A stretch of 64,000 nt of DNA, from contig NC_081810.1 in the NCBI RefSeq assembly GCF_030704535.1, positions 22,296,501-22,360,500 of the forward strand, given 5' to 3'. The stretch comes from Vitis vinifera (lineage: Eukaryota > Streptophyta > Magnoliopsida > Vitales > Vitaceae). Made by a program: the position numbers and the translations under genes. Shown piece by piece: positions 36,046 to 48,108 of the stretch (position 1 is its first letter; each line of letters opens with the position of its first letter). Below the pieces are notes generated by a model. The model was not told the DNA's origin. It made no database searches and saw only the letters and a list, made by a program, of their open reading frames with translations.

Positions 36046-39000
36046 GCCCCTTTTTTTACCCGATAGTTTGGCCAATGAGAGTCGGGCTCATGCTTACAGA
36101 GAACAAAGGTATGGAAATTTCATGCAAAAAGGTTTCATGGCAACAACACCACGCTTGGATTGGTTTTTGGTTTTAAAAAAATTAAATGAGGTTTTACCAT
36201 TTCAAAACTTTAAATCAAGTTAGTCGTTGAAACTCTTAGTTCTTGAACCCAAAAAAAGAAAAAGAAAAAAAGTAATAAGTATATAATGGTTAGTTCATTT
36301 CCATAGGAACAAACTTTGTATCAACAATGCCAAAGGTATAGGCTTAAGATGGTGTGAACGGAATGAAGAAAGAAAGAAAGAAAAATGCATATTTTTCTTA
36401 TTTAGTTGTGCAACTTTGATTAGTGTGCACTGATCGAAAAATGAGGCTCGACTATAAGGTGAAACGATCAAGGTAGTGCGGTAAAGTGTAGGATTTACAA
36501 GGTGTGCTTCATAGATGGATGAGAGAGGGCACTTTATTGAGGTGCACTTTTATTGACTGAAACTGCATGCCTCAAACTATTAGTGTGCATTGCGCTTTAT
36601 TATGAACAATAACACACTTATGGTTGTTGAAATGTGCCTTTGTGATCCTTATGTAGGTTGGAATGAAGTAGTGTTCTCCCTTCCTCAATGTGCTCATCAT
36701 TGTGCAATTATAATCACCCAAGAAAATGGGCTATTCTCTTACACATCCTTACGCAATTTGGGCAAAGTCCCTTCAATGTGCTTAATGGAGCACGCGTGTA
36801 AATTGGGCTTTTGAGTGCTTAATCCAAACTACCATTGGAAGGTGCGCACTTTTAGTGCGCTTCTCTCAGTGCGCAATTTGAGTTAACATTCCCAAAATGT
36901 GCAATTTAGACTTAGCTATTCTTAATGCATCTTTTGGAGAATTCTATGCAAATCAGGGTGCACTATGGATGATAATGCACTTTTCTTAGGTGTGCTAGAA
37001 GTGCACCAAATGTGTTTTAATCGCGTAAAATCCTCCTAGAACACATCAAACAATTTTTTCTAAGGTTTTAATAACAATCTAAAGCTAGGCATATCATAAG
37101 TGTCTTAAACATACTAAAATTAGCTCTCTTAAAGTTATCTTAATATACAATGAGTTTTCATCATGGTTTGAAATGTTGGAATTTTTTGATGAAATATTGT
37201 CGATATTTTAGTTATCAGAGCATATTGACATGATATTCCACACCGATAATCATTGATTTTTCGTAGATTTTTTTTTGAAATTTCATCAAAATATTGACAT
37301 TTATTGGTATTTTTATTGATTTTTAGGATATTTTCTGATTTTTTTCGGTGGTCAACCTTGTCAACCCTTCAATTACATTGATATTGCCCAATCACGTTGC
37401 TACCCCTCACTGTTGCTGCTTGTTGCCAGCCATCGCCTTTCAAATTTTGCCAGTCTTGTTTACGTTGATGTAGGGATTTGAATCCAGGCCAAAAATCTTG
37501 GGTTCAAGCCCAATTACCACTAGGCTAAACTTGCACTTATTAATATGTATTGGTAGTAAATTTGTTAAACTTCATTATTAAAAAATTAATTAATTAATTT
37601 TAATTATTTTATTTCAAATTTTATTTATTTAATTAATAAATGTATACAAACCATTATTACAATTTTTTTAACAAATATTTTTTAATATCATTTATATGAT
37701 AATTAAATATTAAAAAATCATATATGCATCATGATTTATTTTACATTATTGAATGTATTTGAATTGAATAAATTATAGTTTTAATATTAAATGATCATCA
37801 TTTATCTCATTAATCTTATTTTTAAAAATTATTTTCACTTCACTTTTAAATTTTTTATATTTATCCTTTTAATTTTATTTAATTTTGAATGTTTTTATTT
37901 TAAAATATTAAAAATACAAATTTATTCAAAAAATACTAAAATAAAAAAAATAATAATGAATTTATAATATTTTATAAATTAGAATTAATTTGATTAGATA
38001 AATAATAAATTATTAAGATCAATTTATCCTTAATTATCAATATTTTTCTCTTTGATAATATATATATGTCAATTATACTTAAAAAATAATATATTAATAT
38101 TCATTTTATCATTATTTTGGGTTATTTTAAAATTTTCTATGAATTTTGAATAATTTTCGCCTTACCAATATTTTTCTCTTTAATCATATATATTCATTTT
38201 ATTAATATGTCAATAATATGTCATATATATTATTTTTTTTTTACCGATATATCTATATTTACTGATATTTGAAACCATGATTCTTATCATATCCCCTTAC
38301 TAGCTTGTTGTTAGTCCCTTAACAACAAAAATGAAAACAAAGAAATGGAAACTCAGTTAAAGAATCAAAGAATAAAGAACACAAAATTTAAATAAAAAAT
38401 AAAGACTAAAGAATAGAACTGTATCGGACTTGGTTAGTGTAGGCAAATGCAAGGTATTGTTCTCTCTCAAGTCTCAAGTTCTGAACTGCCCCTAACCAAT
38501 GTCTAGACGATACAAATTTCTGATAGCTAGAAGGGGTCTTCAACAAGTAGTTTAATTATAGTGGGAAGGGCATTATGAATAATTCATTGGGATTCACTTT
38601 TATGTTATTTTATATAATGTTGACTTGGTCAATAGCATGACAAACTTTTTTAGTCTATATAAGAAAACTTTCAAATCACATACCAACGAATTCATATTAA
38701 ATATTATAGAATTTCGTTATATTTGATTTTCGAAAAATACCAATAAAAAATATAATTTTATTATAGTTAATTATACTATAAAAAATATTTAAAAAATCAG
38801 ATATGATAAAAATTAGTTAAAAGCTTTTGCGTTTTCAAATTATATCATCTTTGTGTTAAAGAATTAAAATGCATAAATATTTAAATAATTTCAATTATAT
38901 TTTTCATGGTAGAGGTGAACATTGGAAAATTTTATTGAAGGAAGTTCGTGGGGTGGTGCCATGTGGCACGAGGTAAAACGCAAAGAGACAGGAGGCGGTG

Positions 39001-39182
39001 TCTGTAATGATCAAAACAGATCCCAAGGGGCACCGTTGAATATTCCATCTTCTGAACAACCAGTCTTAGGTTTGGAGCCAGCTGTCAATTCGGTCATCTG
39101 CTTCCTAGCTCCTTAGTTTTTCCTTTCCCTTTGTGTCTGTTGACCAGTCCTTCAAGAAAGAAAGAAGGGAAGGGAAGGATTC
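36046..39182. other. Intergenic repeats and glycosyltransferase upstream region; no gene seen
   Basis: 36400-37000 is unusually dense in TGCGC/GTGCAC words with no supportable ORF. 37160-38290 is very AT-rich and contains ATATTGAC/ATTGATATTT repeats. 38654 has CTATATAAG, a possible TATA box, and 39136-39145 has TGTTGACCAG, a W-box core (TTGACC) about 40 bp before the glycosyltransferase start codon. These promoter readings are suggestions only. Confidence 0.45.
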
Positions 39183-40544
39183 ATGGATGCCAAACATCAG
39201 AGTCGGAGGGTCCTGATGCTGCCATGGTTGGGTCATGGCCACATATCACCATTCTTGGAGCTAGCTAAGAAACTTGCACAGAGAAATTTCTACATATATC
39301 TCTGTTCTACACCCATCAATCTAAAGCCCCTTAGGGACAACCTCTGTCATCGTGGCAGCACCATCTCTTCAATACAGCTCATAGATATCCACCTTCCTAG
39401 TTCTTCAGAATTGCCTTCTCACTACCACACCACTAAAGACCTCCCACCCCATCTCATGTCCACCCTCAAGGCTGCCTTCGATGCCGCCAGACCCGCCTTC
39501 TGTGACATCCTCAAGACCATCAAGCCCAGCCTGGTTATCTATGATTATCTACAACCATGGGCATCCATGGCTGCGTGTGAAGAGAACATCCGTGCAATTG
39601 TTTTCTTGAGCTCAGGGGCCGCATGTTGTTCTTTCTACTGTCACGGTAGTCTAGATAATCCTGGTGAGAAGTACCCTTTTCCAGCCTTATGTTTCCCAGA
39701 AATTGAACGCCGGAAAATCACCCAGTTCCTGCACTACACTGCTAATGGTCTCACAAACATGGAAAGGTTCCGAGGATCCATGGCAAGGTCTTCGAACATA
39801 GTGCTGATCAAGACATCAAAGGAGATTGAAGCCAAGTATATAGACTATCTTTCTGTTTTAGTGGGGAAGACGATAATACCAGTGGGGCCACTTGTTCAGG
39901 ATGCTGCAAACAGAGATGATGATACAGTGATCATGGACTGGCTGAGCAAGAAGAATCCTTTTTCAGTTGTGTTTGTTTCCTTTGGAACCGAGTACTTCCT
40001 TTCCGTGGAAGAAATAGAAGAGATAGCTCATGGGCTAGAGCTCAGCACTGTTGGTTTCTTATGGGTCGTGAGGTTTCATGGGGGAGATGAGAAAACTATT
40101 CATGAGGTCTTACCAGAAGGCTTTTTGCAGAGAATTGGAGAGAGGGGCATGGTGGTGGAAGGGTGGGCTCCTCAGGCAAAGATACTGTGCCATTCAAGCA
40201 TTGGAGGGTTTGTGAGCCACTGTGGTTGGAGCTCAACACTAGAGGCAATCATGTTTGGTGTTCCAATCATCGCAACCCCGATGCATCTTGATCAACCCTT
40301 GAATGCTAAGTTGGTGGTGGATATTGGTGTTGGCATGGAGGTGAAGAGAGTGAATGAGAGACTTGACAACAAAGAGGTGGCAAGAGTGATTAAAAAGGCG
40401 GTGGTGGAAGAGGAAGGGAAAGAATTGAGGAGGAAAGCTAAAGAACTAGCAGAAAGGTTGAGAGACAAGGAAGAAGAAGAGATGGATGTGGTGGTGGAGG
40501 AGCTGGTACTGCTTGTTGGAGAACCAGAACTTGTAGCCCAGTAA
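39183..40544 (+). CDS. UDP-glycosyltransferase, family 1 (UGT94/UGT91-like), intronless, 453 aa
   Basis: A plant family-1 glycosyltransferase that moves a sugar from a UDP-sugar to a small acceptor; its nearest types (UGT94/UGT91) usually extend a sugar already on a flavonoid, apocarotenoid or terpenoid. Acceptor and sugar cannot be told from sequence. Visible features: catalytic His20 in GHGHISPF, partner Asp121 in VIYDYLQPW, and a complete 44-residue PSPG box from W328 (WAPQ) through HCGW at 346-349 to Q371 (HLDQ) near the C terminus. The start Met is 10 residues before the first conserved strand and suits the family; length (453) is normal for this branch. No signal peptide or membrane segment, so cytosolic. 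No frameshift or stop. It stands alone between the LTR cluster and the foldback element with no sister copy in the window. Confidence 0.95.
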   Translation: MDAKHQSRRVLMLPWLGHGHISPFLELAKKLAQRNFYIYLCSTPINLKPLRDNLCHRGSTISSIQLIDIHLPSSSELPSHYHTTKDLPPHLMSTLKAAFDAARPAFCDILKTIKPSLVIYDYLQPWASMAACEENIRAIVFLSSGAACCSFYCHGSLDNPGEKYPFPALCFPEIERRKITQFLHYTANGLTNMERFRGSMARSSNIVLIKTSKEIEAKYIDYLSVLVGKTIIPVGPLVQDAANRDDDTVIMDWLSKKNPFSVVFVSFGTEYFLSVEEIEEIAHGLELSTVGFLWVVRFHGGDEKTIHEVLPEGFLQRIGERGMVVEGWAPQAKILCHSSIGGFVSHCGWSSTLEAIMFGVPIIATPMHLDQPLNAKLVVDIGVGMEVKRVNERLDNKEVARVIKKAVVEEEGKELRRKAKELAERLRDKEEEEMDVVVEELVLLVGEPELVAQ

Positions 40545-42280
40545 TATCTGCCTGGCTGGGTTAATCTATGATAGCTTAGATGTGAAACTGAAAGTTAAGC
40601 CTAAGCTCAATTAGAGTGAGAATAGGAAATGCTGAAATGGGTAGCTCTTCTTAATGGGAATGATACAGGTACTTCAATTAATAGTCTCCCTGATCCTTTT
40701 TCTGAATTGTTACTGTCAAAAATAATTTCTAGTGTTTTTAGTGTGACTGATGGATGTGCTCCCTTTAACTATATAAACGTGTTTTTAATGTCGTTACAAA
40801 TAGTATTTGAGCCTACCGCTCAGGATATGTGTGTTTGGTCTCCTAATTTTGTGAAATACAATGAGGACCTTATGTACCACAATCTTATAGACGGCTGTAG
40901 ATGTTACCAAATCTTTCTCAAATAACTTGTGAATGAATCAAGGTCACATTTTAGACGGATGGGACTTGAAGTTGAAATGTGGTGGAATGTAACAAGCAGA
41001 ATGGATTAGAACTACTTAGAATGATCAAATCACAGAAGAAAAATAGAGCGGACGGTAATGCTTATCCGCTAAGTTACTTCTCCAAACATACCATACCAAC
41101 CTTTAAAATGGCTTATTCAGTCATGGTAAAACAACAGAGTGCAACAAATTCAAGGCCAATATCATTGCCTAGTTAGCATGAAACATAGCACATCTCTGTC
41201 TCTGTATCACATAAGTTAGAACAAATAATGAAGGAAGAGTCTGTTCTAGAACTTCCAAATGTGTCAGTATCAGGGAATGGATCGACCAAGAGAATCAATT
41301 CATTTAAGAACATGACACCTCCTAAATCCACCACATAAAACAAACTTATATGGAATCTAGGTGATACAATATAAGCTTGATCTGCATATAAACAAAGTTG
41401 AGGGTACATCATATGAGACAGATTCAGCATTCCTAGATTTTTGGTATTTACTTGCTTTTATTACTGGGTGAATGGCGGGGTAGCTGGAAAATGGACTGGT
41501 TCATCCTTAGAACAGTTATGGGTCTTCAGCAATCCAAAGGGTTTAATGTAGTATTAATTCTTCATAATTTTGCTGCACAAGGATGCAAGTTTTCAGATAA
41601 CCAAAAGTTTATCATTCAATAATAGTTTAGATCTTTTACTAAAGATGAAAATTTCAAAGTAGTCAATGTTGGGCAGTGTTGTAGCCAGACAATCGTCCCC
41701 CGGGCGTGCCTTCCACGTAGTCTCGCTGATGGTGAGAGATGGTTGGAAATGCCGTCGGTGCACTAACTTCAATGATGAAATTAGTGGAGAAGAGAAATGG
41801 AATTAAGGGGTGCACCTACTTCAATGCCGTTGCTGCACAATGATGAAATTGGTGCACCAATTTCTTATGGTTAGTTTTTCCTTTTTTATTTTGACATTTC
41901 TTTTAATATGCTCATTTATTCTCTCATAAAACTTCTTTTAATTGTATTTTTTTTCACTCTCTAATCTCTCCATATTTATTGATTATAATTATTATTTGGA
42001 CATATTAAACTTAAAATAATAATATATAACAAATAGTTAATATAATAGATTAAATAAAAACATAAATATAAAATGGATAAAAATGAAAATATTATCCCAC
42101 AAATAATATGCTTGATGATTTAAAATATTAATTATAATAATGCATTTGATAAATTAAGGTTTAAATTTAAAAATTATATTTTATTATTTAGAGGTTTATG
42201 ATATAAGATTTTTTATATTAATGTTAAATAAAAGATTTGTTTACTTTGTAAATCCTATCTCATGTAAAAGTAAAAATATA
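40545..42280. other. Intergenic, no gene seen
   Basis: 3' flank of the glycosyltransferase gene, then AT-rich sequence. A GC-richer patch at 41690-41870 repeats GGTGCA..TACTTCAATG..GATGAAATT twice and is non-coding. 41900-42280 is almost pure A/T and leads to the foldback element. Confidence 0.5.
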
Positions 42281-42485
42281 TTTGTAATACTATTTTATTA
42301 TTTATATTATTATTATTTATTTTAAATTTATCATATCAAAATCACAATAAGTGATGATACTTTTATCTTTTTTCTTATTGTTTTAATTTGAGGGATCTCA
42401 CTTTTTGTTTGGTTAAAATCTTCAATTTTTTAATTATAATAAAATATTTTTTTTCATAAAACAATTGTAGTTAACCTTTTATATT

Positions 42486-43757
42486 AATTTCATAAAAATA
42501 GGTATATCCTCAAGAAAAATATGTATATCCATTCACAGGGAACCGAAACCCCTATCTCCATTATCATGGTCTATATATTCATTTGGAAACCCTCGATAAG
42601 TGATTAAAGGTCCTTCCCTAGGTACATTCTTAACAAAAATAGGTACAGGTTCTCCCTTAAGTACATCCTTAACAAAAATAGGTACATCCATTCTTAGGGA
42701 AATCGAAAACTTTATCTCCCTCCTCATACTCCAATATTCTTTTAGGGACCCTCGAGAAGGGATTAGAGGTTGTTCCTTACCCTAGAACAAACCATGGAAC
42801 CCTAGGTACATCTTTAAGAAAATTTGGTACATCTAATCCTCGGACTACCGAGACCCCTATTTCCCTTCCTATGGTTCTTCTGTTCATTTGGGGACAATCG
42901 AGAAATGATTGGAAGTCGTTCCCTACTCCGGAATGGATATTGGAGCCCTAGGTACATCTTAAAAAAATTTGGTACATCCAATCCTTGGGCCAATGGGACA
43001 CCTATCTCCTTACCCATAGTCTATTTGTTTCTTTGGGGACCCTTGGGAAGTGATTGGAGGTTGTTACCCACCTCGGAATGGACTTTGGTAGTCTTGGTAC
43101 ATTTTTTATAAAATTTGTTACATCCTTAAAAAAATTTGTTACATTCAATCCTTCCTATCTCATTATTCATGGTCCGTTTATTCTTTTAGGGGATCTTTGG
43201 GAAGTGATTGGAGGTTGTTCCCTACCCTAAAACGGACTTTGAAACCTAGGTACATCCCTAAGAAAATTTGATACATTCTTAAAAAATTTGATACATCCAA
43301 TCCTTGGGCTACCAGGACACTTATCTATTTTCTCATAGTCCATATTATCTTTTGAGGACCCTCAAGTAGTGAGTGAAGGTTATTCATCACTTTAGAACTA
43401 ACTTTGGAATCTTAGGTACATCCTTAAGAAAATTTGGTACATTCTTAAAAAAATTTGGTACATCAAATCTTTGAGCTACCGGGACCCTTATTTCCCTTCT
43501 TGTGGTCCATTTGTTCATTTGGGGACCCTCGAGTAATGATTGGAGGTCGTTCCCCACCTTCGGAACGAACTTTGAAACTCTAAGTATGTATTTAAAAAAA
43601 TTTGGTACATCTAATCCTTGATCTATCGAGAGCTTTATCTTTCTTCCCATGGTCCATTTGTTCTTTTAGGGACCTCAGGCAGTGATTGGAGGTCATTCTC
43701 CACCCTGAAACTGACTTTGGAACCTTAGGTACACCCTTAAGAAAATTTGGTACACCC
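42486..43757 (+). repeat. Left-arm tandem array, about 8 units of about 150 bp
   Basis: Each unit runs GGTACATCC.TTAAGAAAATTTGG, then CCAATCCTTGG, CCCCTATCTCCCTTCC, CATGGTCC.TTTGTTC, GGGACCCTCGAG, GTGATTGGAGGTCGTTCC and GGAACCCTAGGTACATC. The CATGGTC position recurs at about 42567, 42724, 42871, 43014, 43166, 43334, 43501 and 43647, a spacing of 143-168 bp. Units are diverged. Short open frames inside are by-products of the repeat. Confidence 0.85.
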
Positions 43758-44195
43758 ATGTATTTAGAGGCAGAGTCTAAACTTATATCACACATCAAAT
43801 AAGCACCCAACAAATAAATAAATAAAAGTAAATGCATTGTGTGATGTTTGTTATAGACAATACATTTCAATATTTAACACATTAATGTCATACCATAAAG
43901 TGTTAATGAAACTAACTTGGATTATTCATAATCTAAATGAGGCATTAATATATAATGACTATAGGTGTGATTGTGACAATTGTTATAAGTAATTAGTTTT
44001 GACAAGATTATTTACAAATATATATTTAAGCAATTAAATACTTAATGGGGTCTAGGTTGGGGAATAAAATAATTTATACTTATTTTGTAAATGATGTAAG
44101 TATTTTTGTAAGGAATATATGTGTTATTGGAAATATTTTTGAGCATATGTAATTTCTTGATATATATGTACAAAAAAAAAAGTGAAATTAAAGAT
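43758..44195. other. Loop between the inverted arms
   Basis: About 440 bp of AT-rich, non-repetitive sequence with no ORF, splice-site pair or transposase motif. It would be the single-stranded loop if the arms paired. Confidence 0.7.
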
Positions 44196-46478
44196 GCACA
44201 TCCATTCCTTATAAGGAAGTACCTAGGGTTTCGAAGCTTTTTCCAAGGAGGAGAACAACCTCCAATCACTTCTCAAGGGTCCTTAAAGGAACAAACAGAC
44301 CATGGGTAATAAGATAGGGGTATTGGTATATCGAGAATTGGATGTACCAAATTTTGTAAAAGATATAACAAGAGTTCCAAAGTCCATTTTGGGTGGGAAA
44401 TGACCTCCAATCACTTTCTCATGGGTTTCCAAAGGAACAAATGGACCATGGATAATAATATAGGAGTCTTGGTGGCTCGAGGATTGGATGCAACAAATTT
44501 TGTTAAGGATATACCAAATTTTGTAATGGATGTACCTAGGATTCTGAAGTCCATTCTGGGGTGAGGAACGACCTCCAATCATTTCCTAAGGGTCCCTAAA
44601 GAAACAAACGGACCATAGGAACTAAGATAACACTCGAGGATTGGATGTACCAAATTTTCTTAAAGATGTACCAAGTTTTGTTAAGGATGTCTCAAATTTT
44701 GTAAAGAATGTACCAAGGGCTTCAAAGTTCGTTTCGAGTGGAGAACAACCTCTAATTACTTCTCCATGGATTCTCAAAGGAATAAATGGACCATGGATAA
44801 TAATATAGGAGTCTTGGTAGCCTGAGGATTAGATGTACCAAAATTTCTTAAGGATGCACTAAATTTTGTAAATGATATGCCTAGGGTTCTGTAGTCCGTT
44901 CGAGGGTAGGAAACAACCTCTAATCATTTCCCAAAGATCCCTAAAGGAATAAACGGACCATGTGTAATAAGATAGGGGTACTGGTAGCTTAAGGATTGGA
45001 TGTATCAAATTTTTTTAAGGATGTGCCAAATTTTTTTAAGGATGTACCAAATTTTGTTAAGGATGCACTAAATTTGGTAAAAGATGTATCAAGGATTCCA
45101 AAGTCCATTTCGAGGTAAAGAACAACCTCCAATCACTTCTCAAGGGTCCCCAAAAAGAATAAATGGACCATGGGGAATGAGATAAGTGTCTCGTTAGCCC
45201 AAGGATTTGATGTATTGAATTTTCTTAAGAATATACCTAGGTTTCCAAAATTCATTCTAAGGTGGGGATTGACCTCCAATCACTTCTCAAGGGTTCCCAA
45301 AGGAACAAATGGACCATGAGAAAAGAGATAGGTGTCTCGGTAACTCGAGGATTGGATGTACCAAAATTTCTTGAGGATGTACCCATGGTTGCAAAGTTCG
45401 TTTCGGGGTGGGGAACAATACCTCCAAACATTTCCCAAGAGTCTCTTAAGGAACATATGGACCATGAGAAGAGAGATAGGGGTCTTGTTAGTCTAAGGAT
45501 TGGATGTACCAAATTTTCTTAAGGATGTATCTAATGTTGCAAAATCAGTTTTAGGGTGGGGAACGACCTTCAATCATTGCCCGAGGTCCCCAAATAAATA
45601 AATGGACCATGAGAAGGGAGATAGGGGTCTTGGTAACATAAGGATTGGATATACTAAATTTTCTTAAGGATGTACCAAATTTCCTTAAGAATGTACTTAA
45701 GATTTCAAAGTCTGTTCCAGGGTAGGGATTGATCTCTAATCACTTCCCAAAGACTTTTAAAGGAATAAACGGACTATGACCAATAAGATAGGGCTCCCAA
45801 TAGCTCAAGGATTAGATGTACCAAATTTTTTTAAGGATGTACCAAATTTCGTTAAGAGTGTACCAAATTTTGTAAAGAAAATACCAAATTTTGTAAATGA
45901 TGTGTTAAGGGTTCCAAAGTCTGTTCCGAGGTGGGAAACGACTTCCAATCACTTCTTGAGGGTCCCTAAAAGAATAAATGGACTATGGAAAAAGAGATAA
46001 CTGTCTTGTTAGCCAAAGGATTGGATGTACTAAATTTTTTTAAGGATGTACCTAGGGTTCCAAAATTCATTCTAGGATAGGGAACGACCTTAAATCATTT
46101 CCCGAGGGTCCCTAAAGAACAAACGAACCATGGGAAGGAAGATAGGGGTCTTGATAGCTTTAGGATTGGATATACCAAATTTTCTTAAGGATATACCTAG
46201 GGTTCCATGGTTCGTTCCAAGGTTGGGAACGACCTCTAATCCCTTCCCAAGGGTCCTTAAAGGAATATATGGACTATGAGAAGGAAGAAAAAGGTTATGG
46301 TTTCCCTAAGAATGGATGTACCTATTTTTATCAAGGATATACCTAGGGGGGAGGACCTCTAATCATTTATTAAGGGTCCCCAAAGGAATATATAGGCAAT
46401 GATAATGAAGATAGGGGTCTTGGTTCCCTTAGGAATGAATATACTTGTTTTTCTTAAGGATTTACCTATTTTTTATGA
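44196..46478 (-). repeat. Right-arm tandem array, about 14 units, inverted relative to the left arm
   Basis: The same unit as in the left arm, read on the minus strand. The GGACCATGG position recurs at about 44298, 44444, 44608, 44788, 44954, 45166, 45311, 45459, 45604, 45773, 45980, 46126, 46270 and 46394. Spacing is mostly 142-180 bp, with two long units (205-211 bp) that gain extra copies of a sub-repeat of about 25 bp (AAGGATGTACCAAATTTTGTT). The arm is nearly twice as long as the left one. Confidence 0.85.
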
Positions 46479-46609
46479 AATTAATATAAAAAGTTGAATA
46501 CAATTTTTTTTTAATGGAAAAATATATTTTCTTTTATATTTTATTTTAATTAAAAATTGAAGATTTTAACCAAAAAAAGAAGAAGTGAAATCCACGATCA
46601 AGTTAAAAC

Positions 46610-46612
<3 letters not shown>

Positions 46613-46645
<33 letters not shown>
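46613..46645. repeat. (AT)n microsatellite in the right end of the foldback element
   Basis: About 16 AT dinucleotides. The matching place in the left end, after AATCACAATAAGTGATG, has no such run, so it grew after the arms formed. Confidence 0.9.
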
Positions 46646-46649
<4 letters not shown>

Positions 46650-46730
46650 CACCATCACTTATTGTGATTTTGATATGATAAATTTAAAATAAAAATAAAA
46701 ATAATATAAAAATAAAATAGTATTACAAAG

Positions 46731-47850
46731 TTCTAAAAAACTTATGTATTTTTTGGTGATGTATAGTTACATGATTTCCCCTAGAATTAAACTTCGATTC
46801 AGGCATGATTGGACACTGCTTATGGGACTGACCATGGTAAGGTGGCCCTACTGACATAAAAGAAAGTGAATTATAATTCATATTAGCGAGTAGTGTGGAG
46901 TAGTCTCAAGAATGATCCTATGATCTTCACATAAAGAGTGAAAGAGGTTGGACTATTATTCGTTTCCTATTAGTTCTAAGGCTCTTAATTTTCCTACTTG
47001 GTTTTTTATTTCAGTCTTATATTTTTGTGAAAGCATCTCTTGCTTTCTCAAAATATACCCTTGTATACTTGTCTATGTATACCTTGTCATTTATAAAAAT
47101 TATACAAAATCTTTTACCACCTTTAGTCATTATATTTTTTAAATCTCCTAAGTAACTAAAAATTAGACTTTGCAGCTTTGATTATCTTTCCATAGTTTTA
47201 CATGTTTTCTTTGTGGATTTAGATTTCAAACCTAATTCACATTTTCTATGGTTTTCTAGAGAAAGTTTAAGAATCAAGCCAATATTTACTTTTTTTCTTG
47301 ATATATAAATAGTTTATATGTCCTAGTTTACCATGCCGCATATTATAAAAATCAATCAAGCAAAAGTAGGATTATTAATAATAATAATTTTAAAAATGTT
47401 CAACATATGTAAATAGACCTTGATTACAATATCCCTTTCTCAATAATTACATTATTTTTAGTTAACATACAACTTTATTTGATTCAAACAAGATCCTTAC
47501 CTTTTCTTTCTTATGTAGAGAAACTAATACCAAATTCCAAGGAGTATTTGACCCATGAAGGACACTGTTTAAGGCCAGTCCCTAAGGTTAGCTTGAGGAG
47601 AACTTTCCCTTTACTAGTCATAGGAGAAGAGATATAATAGTCCATGAATGTTTGTTCCTCACCTTCTTGTAATATAGTTTAGGAAGTGAATGCACTTCTA
47701 CTTCCATATATGTGCCACATAGTCCCGCCTTGTCCTTTACATTGACCTAGTCCTTTACATTGGTGACCATGATGTCCAGGGGATTTCATTATATACAACT
47801 GAGTTGAGACTAATGTGGATAATAGTTTCCTTATATCTTATAAAGAAAAT
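46731..47850. other. Intergenic, no gene seen
   Basis: AT-rich sequence without recognisable coding content. Short open frames at 46948-47142 have no family features. Confidence 0.45.
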
Positions 47851-48108
47851 TGTTGGGAAATTGCATTAAAGGAATTTGTAGGAAAAGTACATGTGTAAAG
47901 AGTGAATATACCAATTCCACATAAGAAAGGAATGAGAACATAATCCCCATGAGCTATATCACATAGGTGATGTGGGATTGAAATATGCACTCTCATTCCC
48001 TTGTGAGGCTTAGAAAGTGGAGTCCAATATATACCACATAAGATTCTCATTCCTTTCCACTGTGGGATTGGAATATGTACTACTCTTCACACATGCACTT
48101 TTCCAACA
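47851..48108. mobile_element. Hairpin-forming MITE-like element
   Basis: The left part from 47881 (GGAAAAGTACATGTGTAAAGAG ... CCACATAAGAAAGGAATGAGAA) matches the reverse complement of the right part ending at 48104 over about 65 bp. The outermost bases are TGTTGG and CCAACA. Non-coding, 258 bp, upstream of a poly(A) run at 48129. No duplication of flanking bases was found. Confidence 0.55.

Larger units (their letters stand above)
42281..46730. mobile_element. Foldback-like element: inverted arms made of tandem repeats
   Basis: A 4.45-kb palindromic structure. The outer 205 bp on the left (42281-42485) match the reverse complement of the outer 250 bp on the right (46479-46730). They begin TTTGTAATACTATTTTA and go on through TTTATCATATC, AATCACAATAAGTGATG, GGTTAAAATCTTCAATTTTT and TATATTAATTTCATAAAAA. 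Inside, each arm is an array of about 150-bp tandem units, in opposite orientation on the two sides, around a non-coding loop. This is the architecture of foldback transposons: long inverted repeats built from shorter tandem repeats. No transposase is encoded, so it would need one from elsewhere. No clear target-site duplication was found. Confidence 0.8.

Noticed and set aside
37450..37520. tRNA-like stretch (GGATTTGAATCCAG .. CACTAGGCTAA)
   Set aside because: No A box, acceptor stem or cloverleaf can be formed around it; this text is common in plant dispersed repeats.
42533..46000. Many open frames of 60-100 codons on both strands
   Set aside because: They recur with the ~150-bp unit of the foldback arms, have no start context or conserved domain, and exist only because the unit lacks stops in some frames.
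42486..46478. Could be a CRISPR-like or centromeric satellite array
   Set aside because: Units are long, diverged, without constant short repeats and spacers, and the two halves are inverted with capped ends; the host is a plant. Foldback architecture fits better than a satellite.
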